A stretch of DNA of 40,849 nucleotides from an uncultured beta proteobacterium (lineage in GTDB: Bacteria > Pseudomonadota > Gammaproteobacteria > Burkholderiales > Burkholderiaceae_E). The number at the start of each line of letters is the position of its first letter. Positions within the stretch are counted from its first letter, which is position 1. Both the position numbers and the translations under genes were made by a program. Location: NCBI GenBank assembly GCA_903934295.1, contig CAIZNI010000028.1, forward strand, positions 1 to 40,849, written 5' to 3'. Positions 7,419-15,839 of the stretch are shown here, piece by piece. The notes beneath the pieces were generated by a model. That model was not told where the DNA came from, did not search any database, and saw nothing but the letters and a program-made list of their open reading frames with translations.

Positions 7419-8042
7419 ATGAGACTGAATGGTGAAAAACTAGATGTGGTGGGCCTCTTCAGTCGGTTTCCGTCATCCCCGTCGGAATTTCGACCGCATC
7501 GTCAGGGTGTGGTTAGGGATACTTTCTGCATAAAATATTTCTTTCATCCTGGCTTATCTCTCCGTATTCTGTCATCAGACGAAATAAAGAAAGTAGAAAC
7601 ATTGGTCAATCGGAAAATATCGCATGCGGCGTCTGTCCTGGTGGACGCGCGAGCTCTGTTCGACCGTGCGCTGTCCGATAATCTCAGCCTCATCGCGATG
7701 GATATTCTTCTGGCGGTGGCGAGTTACCGCCCGGACTCGGACGGCGTCGACGCTGATGCGCCCACCGTGAAATGGGTGTTCGCGGCGATGCCGCGAAGCC
7801 GGCGCGGCGTGCGCCTGCAGTTCAATCGCCTCATCGAGAACAACCTTCTGCTGGTCGAGGCGAGCAACGGCGATCGCCGCTCCAAGCGGGTGCGGCTTTC
7901 GCCGTCCAGCATCCAGCTGTTCGAGCAGATTGCACTGATCGTGGGCGGCGACGAACGGGTGCATCCCGATGCGATTTCGCCCTCTCACAATGGGCGGGCC
8001 GCTGGCCAGGCGCTTCCGATCGCCGACTCCCCCCGGTTGTAG
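7419..8042 (+). CDS. Winged-helix (MarR-like) DNA-binding protein, uncharacterised
   Basis: A 207-residue protein. Residues about 80-175 look like a winged helix: helices LSLIAMDILLAVASY and APTVKWVFAAM, a basic recognition helix RSRRGVRLQFNRLIENNLL, then a wing DRRSKRVRLS and a final helix SIQLFEQIALIV. This resembles MarR-type regulators, but the first 70 residues match nothing I know. The first ~200 bp of the gene are less GC-rich than the rest, continuing the upstream AT-rich island, a possible sign of foreign DNA. No good ribosome site precedes the ATG at 7419, so the start is uncertain. Possible autoregulator of the adjacent dyads. Confidence 0.6.
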   Translation: MRLNGEKLDVVGLFSRFPSSPSEFRPHRQGVVRDTFCIKYFFHPGLSLRILSSDEIKKVETLVNRKISHAASVLVDARALFDRALSDNLSLIAMDILLAVASYRPDSDGVDADAPTVKWVFAAMPRSRRGVRLQFNRLIENNLLLVEASNGDRRSKRVRLSPSSIQLFEQIALIVGGDERVHPDAISPSHNGRAAGQALPIADSPRL

Positions 8043-8100
8043 GCTGTTCATCGACGGGATTTGTCCGCCGCCGCGCGACGGGCCCCGATCCAGTCTCTGC

Positions 8101-8982
8101 ATGGCGTTGGAAAGGGCCATGCGTCAGGCATCAGGCGATAATCCGTCCACCATGCCTCCCCGCGACCCTTCCGCCAGTTCGTCCGCCGTGCGTCTTGCCC
8201 ACCGCGAAACCTGCATTGCGCTCCTCGATGCGCATTTCCTCGCCTGGCTCCAGGGCCAGGATGAGGGTTCTTCCCACCAGAACGCCTTGCGCGGCGAAGG
8301 TCTGTCGGCCTGGTTGACGGGCAGTCTCGCGGACGAAGGCGTTCAGGCCGATCTGGTGCGCATCTACTGGTACACCAGCCAGCCCGACACACCGGCGATC
8401 AACGGCCAGGTGGTGCGCCTTGTTCTGCCCGAGGCCGCCGACGCCGGCGCGTCCCTTGTCCAGGCGATGGCGCGTGACCTGACCCAACTGGCCGAGCACC
8501 GGGCCTGCGCGCACCTGCTGCTCGCCTCTGACGACGACCGGTTGCTCACCGCGGTCGATGCCGCCCAACTCAGGGGGGCTCAGGTGCATCTGCTGGTCGA
8601 TGAAAAGGCCGCCGATCTGGCCGCGTTGTCGCGTACCGACGCTGCGTGGGCGGCCCTGCTGCGTCAGGCCGACCGTCGGATCGTTGGCCGCGCGGTTGTC
8701 GGGGGGACGCCTGCCTCGCCCCTGATGGCGGCCACCGGCATGCAGGCCGCCGTACAGGTCTGGTGGGCCAGCCTGTCCGACCTCCACCGCGACGAACTGC
8801 TCGCCCAGCTGCCGCGCAACCGCGGTCTGCCCCAGGAGGCTGACCGCCAGTTGCTGTTGCGCCTGAGCCAGCAACTCGGTCGCTCGCTCGAGCTGCCGGA
8901 ACGCAAGCTGATGCGAGAGACCGCCCGGGCGCTGCTCGAGAACCTGCCGAGCCGGCAGGACCTGCCCGAAGACGATTCGTGA
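8101..8982 (+). CDS. NYN-domain (PIN-like) protein, possible RNase
   Basis: A protein of 293 residues from ATG 8101; ATG 8152 is equally possible. An earlier in-frame ATG at 7969 would overlap the previous gene by 74 bp and is less likely. The NYN fold is indicated by IALLDAHFLAWL with an early Asp, by VRIYWYTS, and by LLLASDDDRLLTAVDAAQ, the acidic cluster that binds the catalytic metal. Family knowledge: NYN domains are PIN-like nucleases, many acting on RNA. The C-terminal ~110 residues are helical, with LPRNRGLPQEADRQLL and LELPERKLMRE, and may bind nucleic acid or a partner. Follows the winged-helix gene on the same strand. Confidence 0.72.
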   Translation: MALERAMRQASGDNPSTMPPRDPSASSSAVRLAHRETCIALLDAHFLAWLQGQDEGSSHQNALRGEGLSAWLTGSLADEGVQADLVRIYWYTSQPDTPAINGQVVRLVLPEAADAGASLVQAMARDLTQLAEHRACAHLLLASDDDRLLTAVDAAQLRGAQVHLLVDEKAADLAALSRTDAAWAALLRQADRRIVGRAVVGGTPASPLMAATGMQAAVQVWWASLSDLHRDELLAQLPRNRGLPQEADRQLLLRLSQQLGRSLELPERKLMRETARALLENLPSRQDLPEDDS

Positions 8983-9207
8983 GCGGGACTTGACCCTGCT
9001 CATCGGTCTTTTGTCGGGGCGGGCCCTGATCGACTGCTTTTTGATGTACACTCCGCTTCGTAGATCTGTTCAAGACCGTCTTTCCGTAGGTCTCATCTGT
9101 ACCCGCCGGCCCAGCCGTCGGGCTCCGGTCGAATACCCCGTCGATGAGTTTCTTGGCGTATCTGCACTGCGTCGGCATGTGCTGCGCATCACTTGAAAGG
9201 AATCGAT

Positions 9208-9420
9208 ATGGCAACTGAAACCGGCACTGTGAAATGGTTCAATGAAGGCAAGGGCTTCGGGTTCATCACCCCCGACAGCGGCGGCAAGGATCTCTTCGCT
9301 CACTTCAGCGAAATCCAGGGCAGCGGCTTCAAGACCCTGGCTGAAAACCAGCGCGTCGAGTTCGAAGTGACCCAGGGCCAGAAAGGCCCGCAGGCTTCGA
9401 AGATCCGCTCGGTGGCCTGA
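9208..9420 (+). CDS. cspA: Cold-shock protein (CspA family)
   Basis: A 70-residue protein with the complete cold-shock OB fold. RNP1 is KGFGFITP and RNP2 is LFAHFSEI; the N-terminus [16 protein letters not shown] is canonical. It binds single-stranded RNA and DNA and melts RNA structure. AAAGGA at 9196-9201 sets the ATG at 9208; an in-frame ATG at 9193 lies before this site and is rejected. The 225-bp region before it probably contains a long leader as in other csp genes, but I cannot place a promoter with confidence. A strong terminator follows. Which csp paralogue it is cannot be told. Confidence 0.95.
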   Translation: MATETGTVKWFNEGKGFGFITPDSGGKDLFAHFSEIQGSGFKTLAENQRVEFEVTQGQKGPQASKIRSVA

Positions 9421-9456
9421 TAAAGGCCCGCGGCCCCTCACCGGGTCGCAACCCCG

Positions 9457-9488
9457 AAAAACCGCAGCCGAGGCTGCGGTTTTTTTTT
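9457..9488 (+). terminator. Rho-independent terminator of the cold-shock gene
   Basis: ACCGCAGC (9461-9468) pairs with GCTGCGGT (9473-9480) around loop CGAG. A-run before and eight T after (9481-9488) make a textbook terminator 40 bp past the stop; the A-run lengthens the stem. Confidence 0.93.
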
Positions 9489-9540
9489 GTACCCTCGCTT
9501 TTGCCGTCACCCAGTCGTGATAGCGTCGTCAAACCTAGTC

Positions 9541-9546
9541 AAGGAG
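9541..9546 (+). promoter_or_regulatory. Ribosome binding site AAGGAG of the small basic protein
   Basis: AAGGAG lies 7 nt before the ATG at 9554 and supports translation of a gene of only 46 codons. Confidence 0.75.
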
Positions 9547-9553
9547 TGTCGCC

Positions 9554-9694
9554 ATGCCCAAGGGTCAGCCGCGCAGCAACAAGGAAACCAAGAAGCCCAA
9601 GTCCGACAAGACGCCGGCCAAGCCGATCTCGGCCGGTGGCCTGACGTCCACCATCACCACCGTCGTGCCCGACCGCCGCAAGAAGAAACAGTAG
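9554..9694 (+). CDS. Small Lys-rich protein, 46 residues
   Basis: Reads MPKGQPRSNKETKKPKSDK at the start, a Ser/Thr-rich centre (GGLTSTITTVV), and ends DRRKKKQ. Roughly a third of residues are Lys or Arg, so it is strongly basic and probably disordered, consistent with binding nucleic acid or ribosomes. A perfect AAGGAG and its own ATG support it as real. Short proteins beginning MxKGQxRSNKE-KKPK occur in betaproteobacteria as far as I recall; the function is not known to me. It sits after the csp terminator and before an exported-protein gene, so it is probably transcribed separately. Confidence 0.72.
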   Translation: MPKGQPRSNKETKKPKSDKTPAKPISAGGLTSTITTVVPDRRKKKQ

Positions 9695-9771
9695 TCCTGC
9701 CCGGACCCGCGGGTGCGATCGGGTGCGTTCCGGTCGGTCCCGCCGCTCGTCACTGCGTGAGGAAGACCGCC

Positions 9772-11055
9772 ATGTCCAGCCGCCGCCTGTCCCGATCCTG
9801 CCTTGTCGCTCTCGCCTGCACCGCCGGTCCGGCCTTTGCCCAGACCGCCAACATCAAGCCGCCGATCGCGCAGGCCTGGATCGATGTGGCGACTTTCAGC
9901 GGCATGGGGATGCCGATGGGCGGCTTGTCGGGGGACACGCCGCTGTCGGCGCTGGGCAGCCTGTTCGGCGGCGGCGCCACTAAAAATGCGTTCGGCCACA
10001 CCCAGACCGGTTCGGCGGGCCGGTGGGTCGACGTCACGTTGCATACCCGAAACAACCCGACGCTGGCATCCGCTCAACAGGCAGTCCCGACGGCGTTCCT
10101 GACGCCGGCGCTGCGACTGGAGGCGCCGCTCGAGGTCAAGGGCCGTCCGCCCGCCCCGGGCGATGACGAGAAGGTCGTCGATCCCGACTACGAAAAGCCC
10201 AAGGGCCGGCTGCTGCTGTACTGGGGTTGCGGAGCGCAGATCCGCCCCGGACAGCCCAAGGTGCTCGACATGGCCACCGCCACCGTCGCCGATCTGGGGC
10301 GATTTTTCGTCTCCCGCCGGGCCACGCAGCGCGGTGCTCACTCGGCACCGGGTCGCCCGCAGTGGCCCAACCCGAATGACCCGCGGATGGTGCCCGAGGG
10401 CGCCTCGCTGGTCGGTGCTCACGCGTTCAGCGGCGCCGGCGTGCCGGAGGACTTCCGCTTCCAGTTGCCGCCGATGCAGGACCTCATGCCCCCGCTGAAG
10501 GTCAGGCAGGCCAGCCAGGACGGCGCCAACCAGCTGACCTGGGCCGATCTGCCGACCGCGCGGGCCTATTTCATCGCCGGCATGGGCGCGGGCAAGGACG
10601 AGGAAATGGTTCTCTGGACCTCCAGCGAACTGCCCGACACCGGCTTCGGTCTCACCGATTACCAGACCAACGCGGCGGTGGACCGCTGGCTGCGCGAGAA
10701 GGTGCTGCTGCCGGCCGGTACCACGCAGTGCACCGTGCCCAAGGGGGTGTTTCCAGGGGAGGGCGGCATGCTGCGCATGATCGCCTATGGCAACGAACTG
10801 AACCTGGTCCACCCGCCGCGTCCGACGGATCCGAAAGCCGTCTGGGAGCCCAACTGGGCGCTGAAGGTGCGGGTCAAGTCGGTCGCCAGCCTGATGCCGG
10901 GCATGCCGGATGGCGAGGACCTGCCAACGGCGGGCCGCTCGCGTGCCGGGCAGCCGGGTCGGACGCCACCACCGCCGGCGCCTGCGCCGCCGCCGGAGGA
11001 AAAGCCGGCGCTGCCCAAGGCGCTGGACCTGCTCAGGGGAATCCTCGGGCGCTGA
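9772..11055 (+). CDS. Exported protein of unknown function
   Basis: A 427-residue protein. Residues 1-23 are a signal peptide (basic MSSRRLSRS, hydrophobic core, AFA before Q24). The mature part starts TANIKPPIAQAWIDVATFSGMGMP and contains LLLYWGCG near residue 145, the only obvious Cys motif. From about residue 390 it is Pro-rich (RTPPPPAPAPPPEEKP), ending with an amphipathic helix LPKALDLLRGILGR. I recognise no domain. Weak GAGGA-type ribosome site before ATG 9772. It is likely periplasmic or outer-membrane attached. Rightward, and convergent with the phosphotransferase gene 24 bp away. Confidence 0.75.
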   Translation: MSSRRLSRSCLVALACTAGPAFAQTANIKPPIAQAWIDVATFSGMGMPMGGLSGDTPLSALGSLFGGGATKNAFGHTQTGSAGRWVDVTLHTRNNPTLASAQQAVPTAFLTPALRLEAPLEVKGRPPAPGDDEKVVDPDYEKPKGRLLLYWGCGAQIRPGQPKVLDMATATVADLGRFFVSRRATQRGAHSAPGRPQWPNPNDPRMVPEGASLVGAHAFSGAGVPEDFRFQLPPMQDLMPPLKVRQASQDGANQLTWADLPTARAYFIAGMGAGKDEEMVLWTSSELPDTGFGLTDYQTNAAVDRWLREKVLLPAGTTQCTVPKGVFPGEGGMLRMIAYGNELNLVHPPRPTDPKAVWEPNWALKVRVKSVASLMPGMPDGEDLPTAGRSRAGQPGRTPPPPAPAPPPEEKPALPKALDLLRGILGR

Positions 11056-11079
11056 TCCGAGGCGTTGCGGCTGGGCCCT

Positions 11080-12150
11080 TCAGGCCGCGAGGCCCAGCAG
11101 ACGGGCAGCCCGCTCGACACGTCGCGGGATGACGGCCTTGTACGTCTCCAGGTCGATCTCTTCGTCCTGGCTGCCCTGCTGGCCGCCCAGGTAGCGGGCA
11201 TAGACGCCTTCACCGATGCAGGCCAGGCGCCACTGCGCGAAGGCGCGGTAGTAGTCGACGGTGGCCAACGCGACGCCCATTTCTTCGGCATACAGGCCGC
11301 CCAGTTCCTCCTGGCTCAGGAAGCCGGGCAGGCTGGTGGTCAGCGGATCACCGCCCGGGGACGGGTCGGACGGGTCGTGCCAGTAGCTGAGCAGCCCGCC
11401 CAGGTCGGCCATCGGTTCGCCCAGCGTGCACAGTTCCCAGTCGAGCACCCCGGCCACCGGGCCGGCCGGATCCATCATGCAGTTCGACAGGCGATAGTCG
11501 CCGTGGGCGATCGTGGTGGGCAGGGGCGTTGGCATGCGCGAGCGCAGCGCATCGCGCACCTTGTCGATCAGCGGTATCTCGCGGGTCTTGGACTGTTCCC
11601 ACTGGCTCGACCAGCGCTTGAGCTGGCGGTCGATGTAGCCCTCGCGCTTGGCCAGATTGCCCAGTCCCACCGCATCGATGTCGACCCGGTGCAGCGCGCA
11701 CAGCGTGTGGATCAGTTCCAGGCTCATCTGCCGGCGTACCGGTTCGGTCAGGCCGCGGGCGATCTCGACATCGCGCACCACGATCCCGTCCAGATGGCGC
11801 ATGACATAGAAGTCGCGCTCGTTCACCGTCGGGTCCTGGCACAGCCCGACCATCTCGGGAACCGGCACCGCGGAGTCGGCCAGCGCGGCCATCAGCCGGT
11901 GCTCGCGGGCCATGTCGTGGGCGCTGGGCAGCAGCTTGCCCAGCGGCGGGCGGCGCAGCACGAAGCGCTGGCCGTCGGCATCGGTGACGCCGAAGGTCAT
12001 GTTCGATCGGCCGCCGGCGATCAGCCGGAATGCCAGCGGACCCCGGATCGGGGTCTGGGCGGCCAGCCAGTCGGTGACGCGGGCGATGTCGATGCCCTGG
12101 ATGGGGGCGCCCTGCGGGTCGGCGCCGGATGCTTGCTGCGGGTCGGTCAT
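11080..12150 (-). CDS. Aminoglycoside-phosphotransferase-fold kinase of the ACAD10/11 type
   Basis: A 356-residue protein with the APH kinase fold: FVLRRPP (nucleotide-binding Lys/Arg strand), catalytic loop HGDYRLSN, and metal-binding LDWELCTLGEP. Family knowledge: in eukaryotic ACAD10/11 this domain is fused to an acyl-CoA dehydrogenase and phosphorylates 4-hydroxyacyl-CoAs before dehydrogenation; bacterial free-standing versions sit next to acyl-CoA dehydrogenases. That fits here, with an SDR directly upstream and two dehydrogenases beyond it. ATG 12150 is chosen; the frame continues upstream as antisense of the SDR. It is not an antibiotic resistance gene. Confidence 0.85.
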   Translation of the reverse strand: MTDPQQASGADPQGAPIQGIDIARVTDWLAAQTPIRGPLAFRLIAGGRSNMTFGVTDADGQRFVLRRPPLGKLLPSAHDMAREHRLMAALADSAVPVPEMVGLCQDPTVNERDFYVMRHLDGIVVRDVEIARGLTEPVRRQMSLELIHTLCALHRVDIDAVGLGNLAKREGYIDRQLKRWSSQWEQSKTREIPLIDKVRDALRSRMPTPLPTTIAHGDYRLSNCMMDPAGPVAGVLDWELCTLGEPMADLGGLLSYWHDPSDPSPGGDPLTTSLPGFLSQEELGGLYAEEMGVALATVDYYRAFAQWRLACIGEGVYARYLGGQQGSQDEEIDLETYKAVIPRRVERAARLLGLAA

Positions 12151-12215
12151 GGGTGTCTCTCGGTCAGGTGGCGGCGTGGCGTGTGCCCTACGCGCCGCCA
12201 TCGGGGCTGCAGTGT

Positions 12216-13127
12216 TCAGATGTCCAGTTCCTGGGCGCTCATGCCCAGGTTGCGGCGCGACCGCGCGACCAGGTCGGTGATGACCGGTCCGATGGCGCGC
12301 GGGTCCGACACCGGGTCGGCGCTGGCGCCGGGGTTCCAGCCCTGCATCACCACCAGCAGGCCGCCGCCGGCCTCGATGATCCGTCCGCTGACCTGGCCGC
12401 TCTCGCGGCTGGCCAGCCAGACCACCACCGGCGCGATCCAGCGCGGGTCGCGGATGTCGCGTTCCTCGGGGGTGCGCTCGCGCAGGCCTTCGGTCATCCG
12501 GGTCTGGGCATGCGGCGAGATCGCGTTGACGGTGACGCCGTAGCGCTGCAGTTCGCGCGCCGCGATGATGGTCATCGCGGCGATGCCGGCCTTGGCGGCG
12601 CCGTAGTTCGTCTGGCCGACGTTGCCGTAGACGCCCGACACCGAGGTGGTGTTGATGATCCGGCCGGCCACGTCCGCCTCGCCCGCCTTGCTGCGGTTCT
12701 TCCAGTGCACCGAGGCATGGTGCGACGGGCCGGCCGTGCCTTTGAGGTGCACGTTGATGACCGCGTCCCATTCCTCCTCGGTCATGTTGGTGAGCATCCG
12801 GTCGCGCAGGATGCCGGCGTTGTTCACCAGGCCGTCGAGCCGCCCGAAGGTGTCCACCGCCTGCTCGACCATCCGCCCGGCCGCCTTCCAGTCGGCGCAG
12901 CTCTCGAGGTTGGCCACCGCCTCGCCGCCGCGCGCACGGATCTCCCGGACCACCGCCTCGGCCGGCTGGATCTCCTCGCTGCCGGGACTGCCGTCGCGGG
13001 CGCTGCCCAGGTCGTTGACGACCACCTTCGCGCCGTGTTCGGCGAGCTGCAGCGCGTATTCACGGCCGATGCCGCGGCCGGCGCCGGTGACGATCACTAC
13101 CCGGCCTTCGCAGAGTCTCTGGCTCAT
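12216..13127 (-). CDS. SDR-family oxidoreductase, MFE-2-like 3-hydroxyacyl-CoA dehydrogenase type
   Basis: A 303-residue protein. NAD(P) site TGAGRGIG (residues 14-21), NNAG (102-105), Ser162/164 and catalytic YxxxK (Tyr175, Lys179). VVVNDLGSARDGSPGSE at 36-51 resembles the dehydrogenase part of multifunctional enzyme type 2, which oxidises 3-hydroxyacyl-CoA. Start ATG 13127; the frame extends upstream but only ATG 13127 gives the usual N-terminus. It precedes the phosphotransferase in the same direction, 65 bp apart, so they are probably one operon. It is divergent from the acyl-CoA dehydrogenase genes, and all probably act in one acyl-CoA degradation pathway. Confidence 0.85.
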   Translation of the reverse strand: MSQRLCEGRVVIVTGAGRGIGREYALQLAEHGAKVVVNDLGSARDGSPGSEEIQPAEAVVREIRARGGEAVANLESCADWKAAGRMVEQAVDTFGRLDGLVNNAGILRDRMLTNMTEEEWDAVINVHLKGTAGPSHHASVHWKNRSKAGEADVAGRIINTTSVSGVYGNVGQTNYGAAKAGIAAMTIIAARELQRYGVTVNAISPHAQTRMTEGLRERTPEERDIRDPRWIAPVVVWLASRESGQVSGRIIEAGGGLLVVMQGWNPGASADPVSDPRAIGPVITDLVARSRRNLGMSAQELDI

Positions 13128-13417
13128 TGTGTTCAATCCCAAGCGTGGTGGATGCCCCCCGCCGGCAGGCGGTCGGAGCGGTCGGCCGATCATGGTCGGG
13201 CGCGCCGCCGCTTGTCAACGCGAGGGCAGTCCGATAGCAGGCCGGCCGGTTCGCGACGCGTTCGCCGGACCGTGTCGGGGCGTATCGGGGCGTGTTTTGC
13301 GGGACGCCGACCGTCTCCGGCACGCCCGTGAACGCTCCCGGGTCTGCGACAATGACCGTTCATGCCCGGCGACCCGACAGGCGCCGCGCCCCGCCAAGAC
13401 GCCACCGGATGGAACAC

Positions 13418-14551
13418 ATGGAATTCGATTTCTCGTCGGATCAGAAACAGCTCAAGGAACAGGTCCGCCGCTTCCTGTCCGATCGCTGCGACCGCACCGC
13501 GGTGCGCGCGGTGCTCGACGGCCCGCAGCCGTTCGACCGCGCGCTCTGGAAGGGGCTGGGCGAGCTCGGTTATCTGGGCGCCACGATTCCCGAGGCGTAT
13601 GGCGGTCTGGGTGCCGGCTATCTGGAAGCCTGCGTCATCGCGGAGGAACTGGGCCGGGCGGTGGCGCCGGTGCCGTTCAGTTCGTCGATCGCGCTGGCCG
13701 CCGAGTTCCTGATGCTGGCGGGCACCGACGAGCAGAAGCTGCGCCTGCTGCCGCGTCTGGCCAGCGGCGAGGCGATCGGCACGCTGGCGCTGGCCGAGGG
13801 CACCGGCCGGGTCACATCGTCCTCGATCCGGCTGGTCGCGACGCAGGCCGGCTCGTCGGTCACCGTGTCGGGCAGCAAGACCGCGGTGGCTGACGGCGAT
13901 GTCGCCGACTTCGCGGTGGTCGCCGCCGGCGATGCGGCGGGCGGCCACGGCATGTCGCTGTATCTGGTCGACCTGACCGGTCCCGGCGTCACGCGCACCG
14001 CGGTGAGCACCATCGACCCCACGCGCAGTCATGCGCAGATCGTCTTCCAGGGCGCGGCGGCCGAGCCGCTGGGCGCCCCCGGCGACGGCTGGTCGCTGCT
14101 GGAGCGGGTGTTCGACCGCGCCGCAGTGCTGATCGCCTTCGAGCAGTTGGGCGGCGCCGACCGGGCCCTCGAGATGGCGCGCGACTATGCGCTGGAGCGC
14201 TTCGCCTTCGGCCGCCCGATCGGTTCGCTGCAGGCGATCAAGCACATGCTGGCCGACATGTACGTGTCGGCCACGCTGGCGCGCTCGAACGCCTATTACG
14301 GCGCCTGGGCGCTGTCCACCGGTGCCGGCGAGCTGGCCCAGGCGGCGGCCACTGCCCGGGTCAGCGCGACCCAGGCCTTCCAGCTCTGCGCGCGCAACAA
14401 CATCCAGGTCCACGGCGGCATGGGCTTCACCTGGGAGTTCGACTGCCATCTGTACTACCGGCGCTCGAACCTGCTGGCGCTCTCGCTGGGCGCGCTTTCC
14501 CTCTGGGAAGACCGCCTGATCGAGCAGCTGCGCGCCCGTCGCGCCGCCTGA
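13418..14551 (+). CDS. Acyl-CoA dehydrogenase, likely alpha-type subunit without catalytic Glu
   Basis: A 377-residue protein with the acyl-CoA dehydrogenase fold: N-terminal MEFDFSSDQKQLKEQVRRFL, YGGLGAG, and C-terminal FGRPIGSLQAIKHMLADMY and VHGGMGFTWEFDCHLYYRRS. The stretch where most family members carry the catalytic Glu (YEGT or IEGG) is missing after YYRRSN. In several mycobacterial FadE pairs one subunit likewise lacks Glu and needs a partner. ATG 13418 is favoured; ATG 13409 adds three residues. It is 40 bp upstream of the second dehydrogenase in the same direction and probably co-translated. Cytoplasmic. Confidence 0.9.
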   Translation: MEFDFSSDQKQLKEQVRRFLSDRCDRTAVRAVLDGPQPFDRALWKGLGELGYLGATIPEAYGGLGAGYLEACVIAEELGRAVAPVPFSSSIALAAEFLMLAGTDEQKLRLLPRLASGEAIGTLALAEGTGRVTSSSIRLVATQAGSSVTVSGSKTAVADGDVADFAVVAAGDAAGGHGMSLYLVDLTGPGVTRTAVSTIDPTRSHAQIVFQGAAAEPLGAPGDGWSLLERVFDRAAVLIAFEQLGGADRALEMARDYALERFAFGRPIGSLQAIKHMLADMYVSATLARSNAYYGAWALSTGAGELAQAAATARVSATQAFQLCARNNIQVHGGMGFTWEFDCHLYYRRSNLLALSLGALSLWEDRLIEQLRARRAA

Positions 14552-14591
14552 TCGCCGCCCCGCCCCGACACGCATTCACAGGACACACCTC

Positions 14592-15839
14592 ATGAACTTC
14601 GACGACACCCCCCAGGAAGCTGCCTTCCGTGCCCAGGCGCGTGCCTGGATTCAGGCCAACGGGCCGCAGGAACTGCGCGCCGAACTGGAACTGGCCGGCT
14701 TCGGCCAGCCGGCGCTGCGCAGCGGCGATGTGCTGCAGGCCGCGAAGGCCTGGCAAAAGCGCAAGCAGGAGGGCGGCTGGGCCTGCCTGCAGTGGCCGGT
14801 GGAGTACGGCGGGCGCGGCGCCACCCCCATCGAGCGGGTGATCTGGCAGCAGGAGGAGGGCGTCTTCTCCAAGCTGTCCTCGCCCTTCCTGATCGGGCAG
14901 GGCATGTGCGGTCCGACCCTGATGGCGTTTGCCGCCGAGGAGCACAAGCTGCGTCTGCTGCCCCCGATGGCCTCGGGCGAGCAGGTCTGGTGCCAGCTCT
15001 TCTCAGAGCCGGTCGCCGGCTCCGATCTGGCGGGGTTGCGCACCCGCGCCGAGCGCGACGGCGACCATTGGGTCGTCAATGGCCAGAAGATCTGGACCAG
15101 CGGTGCTCACTACTCCGACTTCGGCATCCTGCTGACCCGCACCGATCCCGGCGTGGTCAAGCACGACGGTCTGACCATGTTCTTCATCGACATGAAGAGC
15201 CCCGGCATCGAGATCCGCCCGATCAAGCAGGTCAATGGCCAGTCCGGTTTCAACGAGGTCTATTTCACCGATCTGCGCATCCCGGACACGCAGCGCCTGG
15301 GCGCGGTCGGCCAGGGCTGGCGGGTGTCGCTCACCACCCTGATGAACGAGCGCCTGTCGATCGGCGCGGGCATGCCCACCGGTTTCCCGGAACTGCTGGA
15401 TCTGTGCTGCGAGTTCGACACCGGCAACGGGCTGGCGATCGACGATCCGGGGGTGCGTTCGCGGCTGGCGACCTGGGCGGTGCGCACCAGCGGTCTGCGC
15501 TACACCGCCTATCGCAGCATCTCGGCGCTGTCCAAGGGTGAGACCCCGGGGCCTGAGAACTCGATCGGCAAGCTGGTGGCCGGCCAGACCCTGCAGGAGA
15601 TCGCGATGTTCGCGCTCGACCTCCAGGGGCAGGCCGGGGTGCAGACCGATCCGTCGATGGTCGAGGCGTCGGCGCGCTTTCAGGCGATGCTGCTGCGCTC
15701 GCCGGCGACCCGCATCGAGGGCGGGACCGACGAGATCCTGCGCAACATCATTGCCGAGCGGGTGCTGGGGCTGCCGGCCGACATGCGCGCCGACCGGGGC
15801 ATGCCGTTCAACCAGATCCCGGTGCGCGCGAAGGCCTGA
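14592..15839 (+). CDS. Acyl-CoA dehydrogenase with catalytic Glu motif
   Basis: A 415-residue protein of normal family length. FAD/substrate motifs QLFSEPVAGSDLAGL and WTSGAH, and the C-terminal RIEGGTDEILRNIIAERVLGLP with the Glu of IEGG as the likely catalytic base. It oxidises the alpha-beta bond of an acyl-CoA and passes electrons to ETF. It follows another dehydrogenase that lacks this Glu, which suggests a heteromeric enzyme. Its TGA stop abuts the TGA stop of the convergent NIPSNAP gene with no spacing. The substrate is unknown; branched or cyclic acids are typical of such paired enzymes. Confidence 0.92.
   Translation: MNFDDTPQEAAFRAQARAWIQANGPQELRAELELAGFGQPALRSGDVLQAAKAWQKRKQEGGWACLQWPVEYGGRGATPIERVIWQQEEGVFSKLSSPFLIGQGMCGPTLMAFAAEEHKLRLLPPMASGEQVWCQLFSEPVAGSDLAGLRTRAERDGDHWVVNGQKIWTSGAHYSDFGILLTRTDPGVVKHDGLTMFFIDMKSPGIEIRPIKQVNGQSGFNEVYFTDLRIPDTQRLGAVGQGWRVSLTTLMNERLSIGAGMPTGFPELLDLCCEFDTGNGLAIDDPGVRSRLATWAVRTSGLRYTAYRSISALSKGETPGPENSIGKLVAGQTLQEIAMFALDLQGQAGVQTDPSMVEASARFQAMLLRSPATRIEGGTDEILRNIIAERVLGLPADMRADRGMPFNQIPVRAKA

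Noticed and set aside
8983-9207. Promoter for the cold-shock gene (TTGACC near 8990, TACACT near 9048)
   Set aside because: The hexamers are not spaced as one promoter, and no pair with 16-18 bp could be found, so no call was made.
11080-12150. Aminoglycoside resistance kinase
   Set aside because: The fold is shared, but the neighbours and the sequence type match the ACAD10/11-linked kinases of acyl-CoA metabolism.
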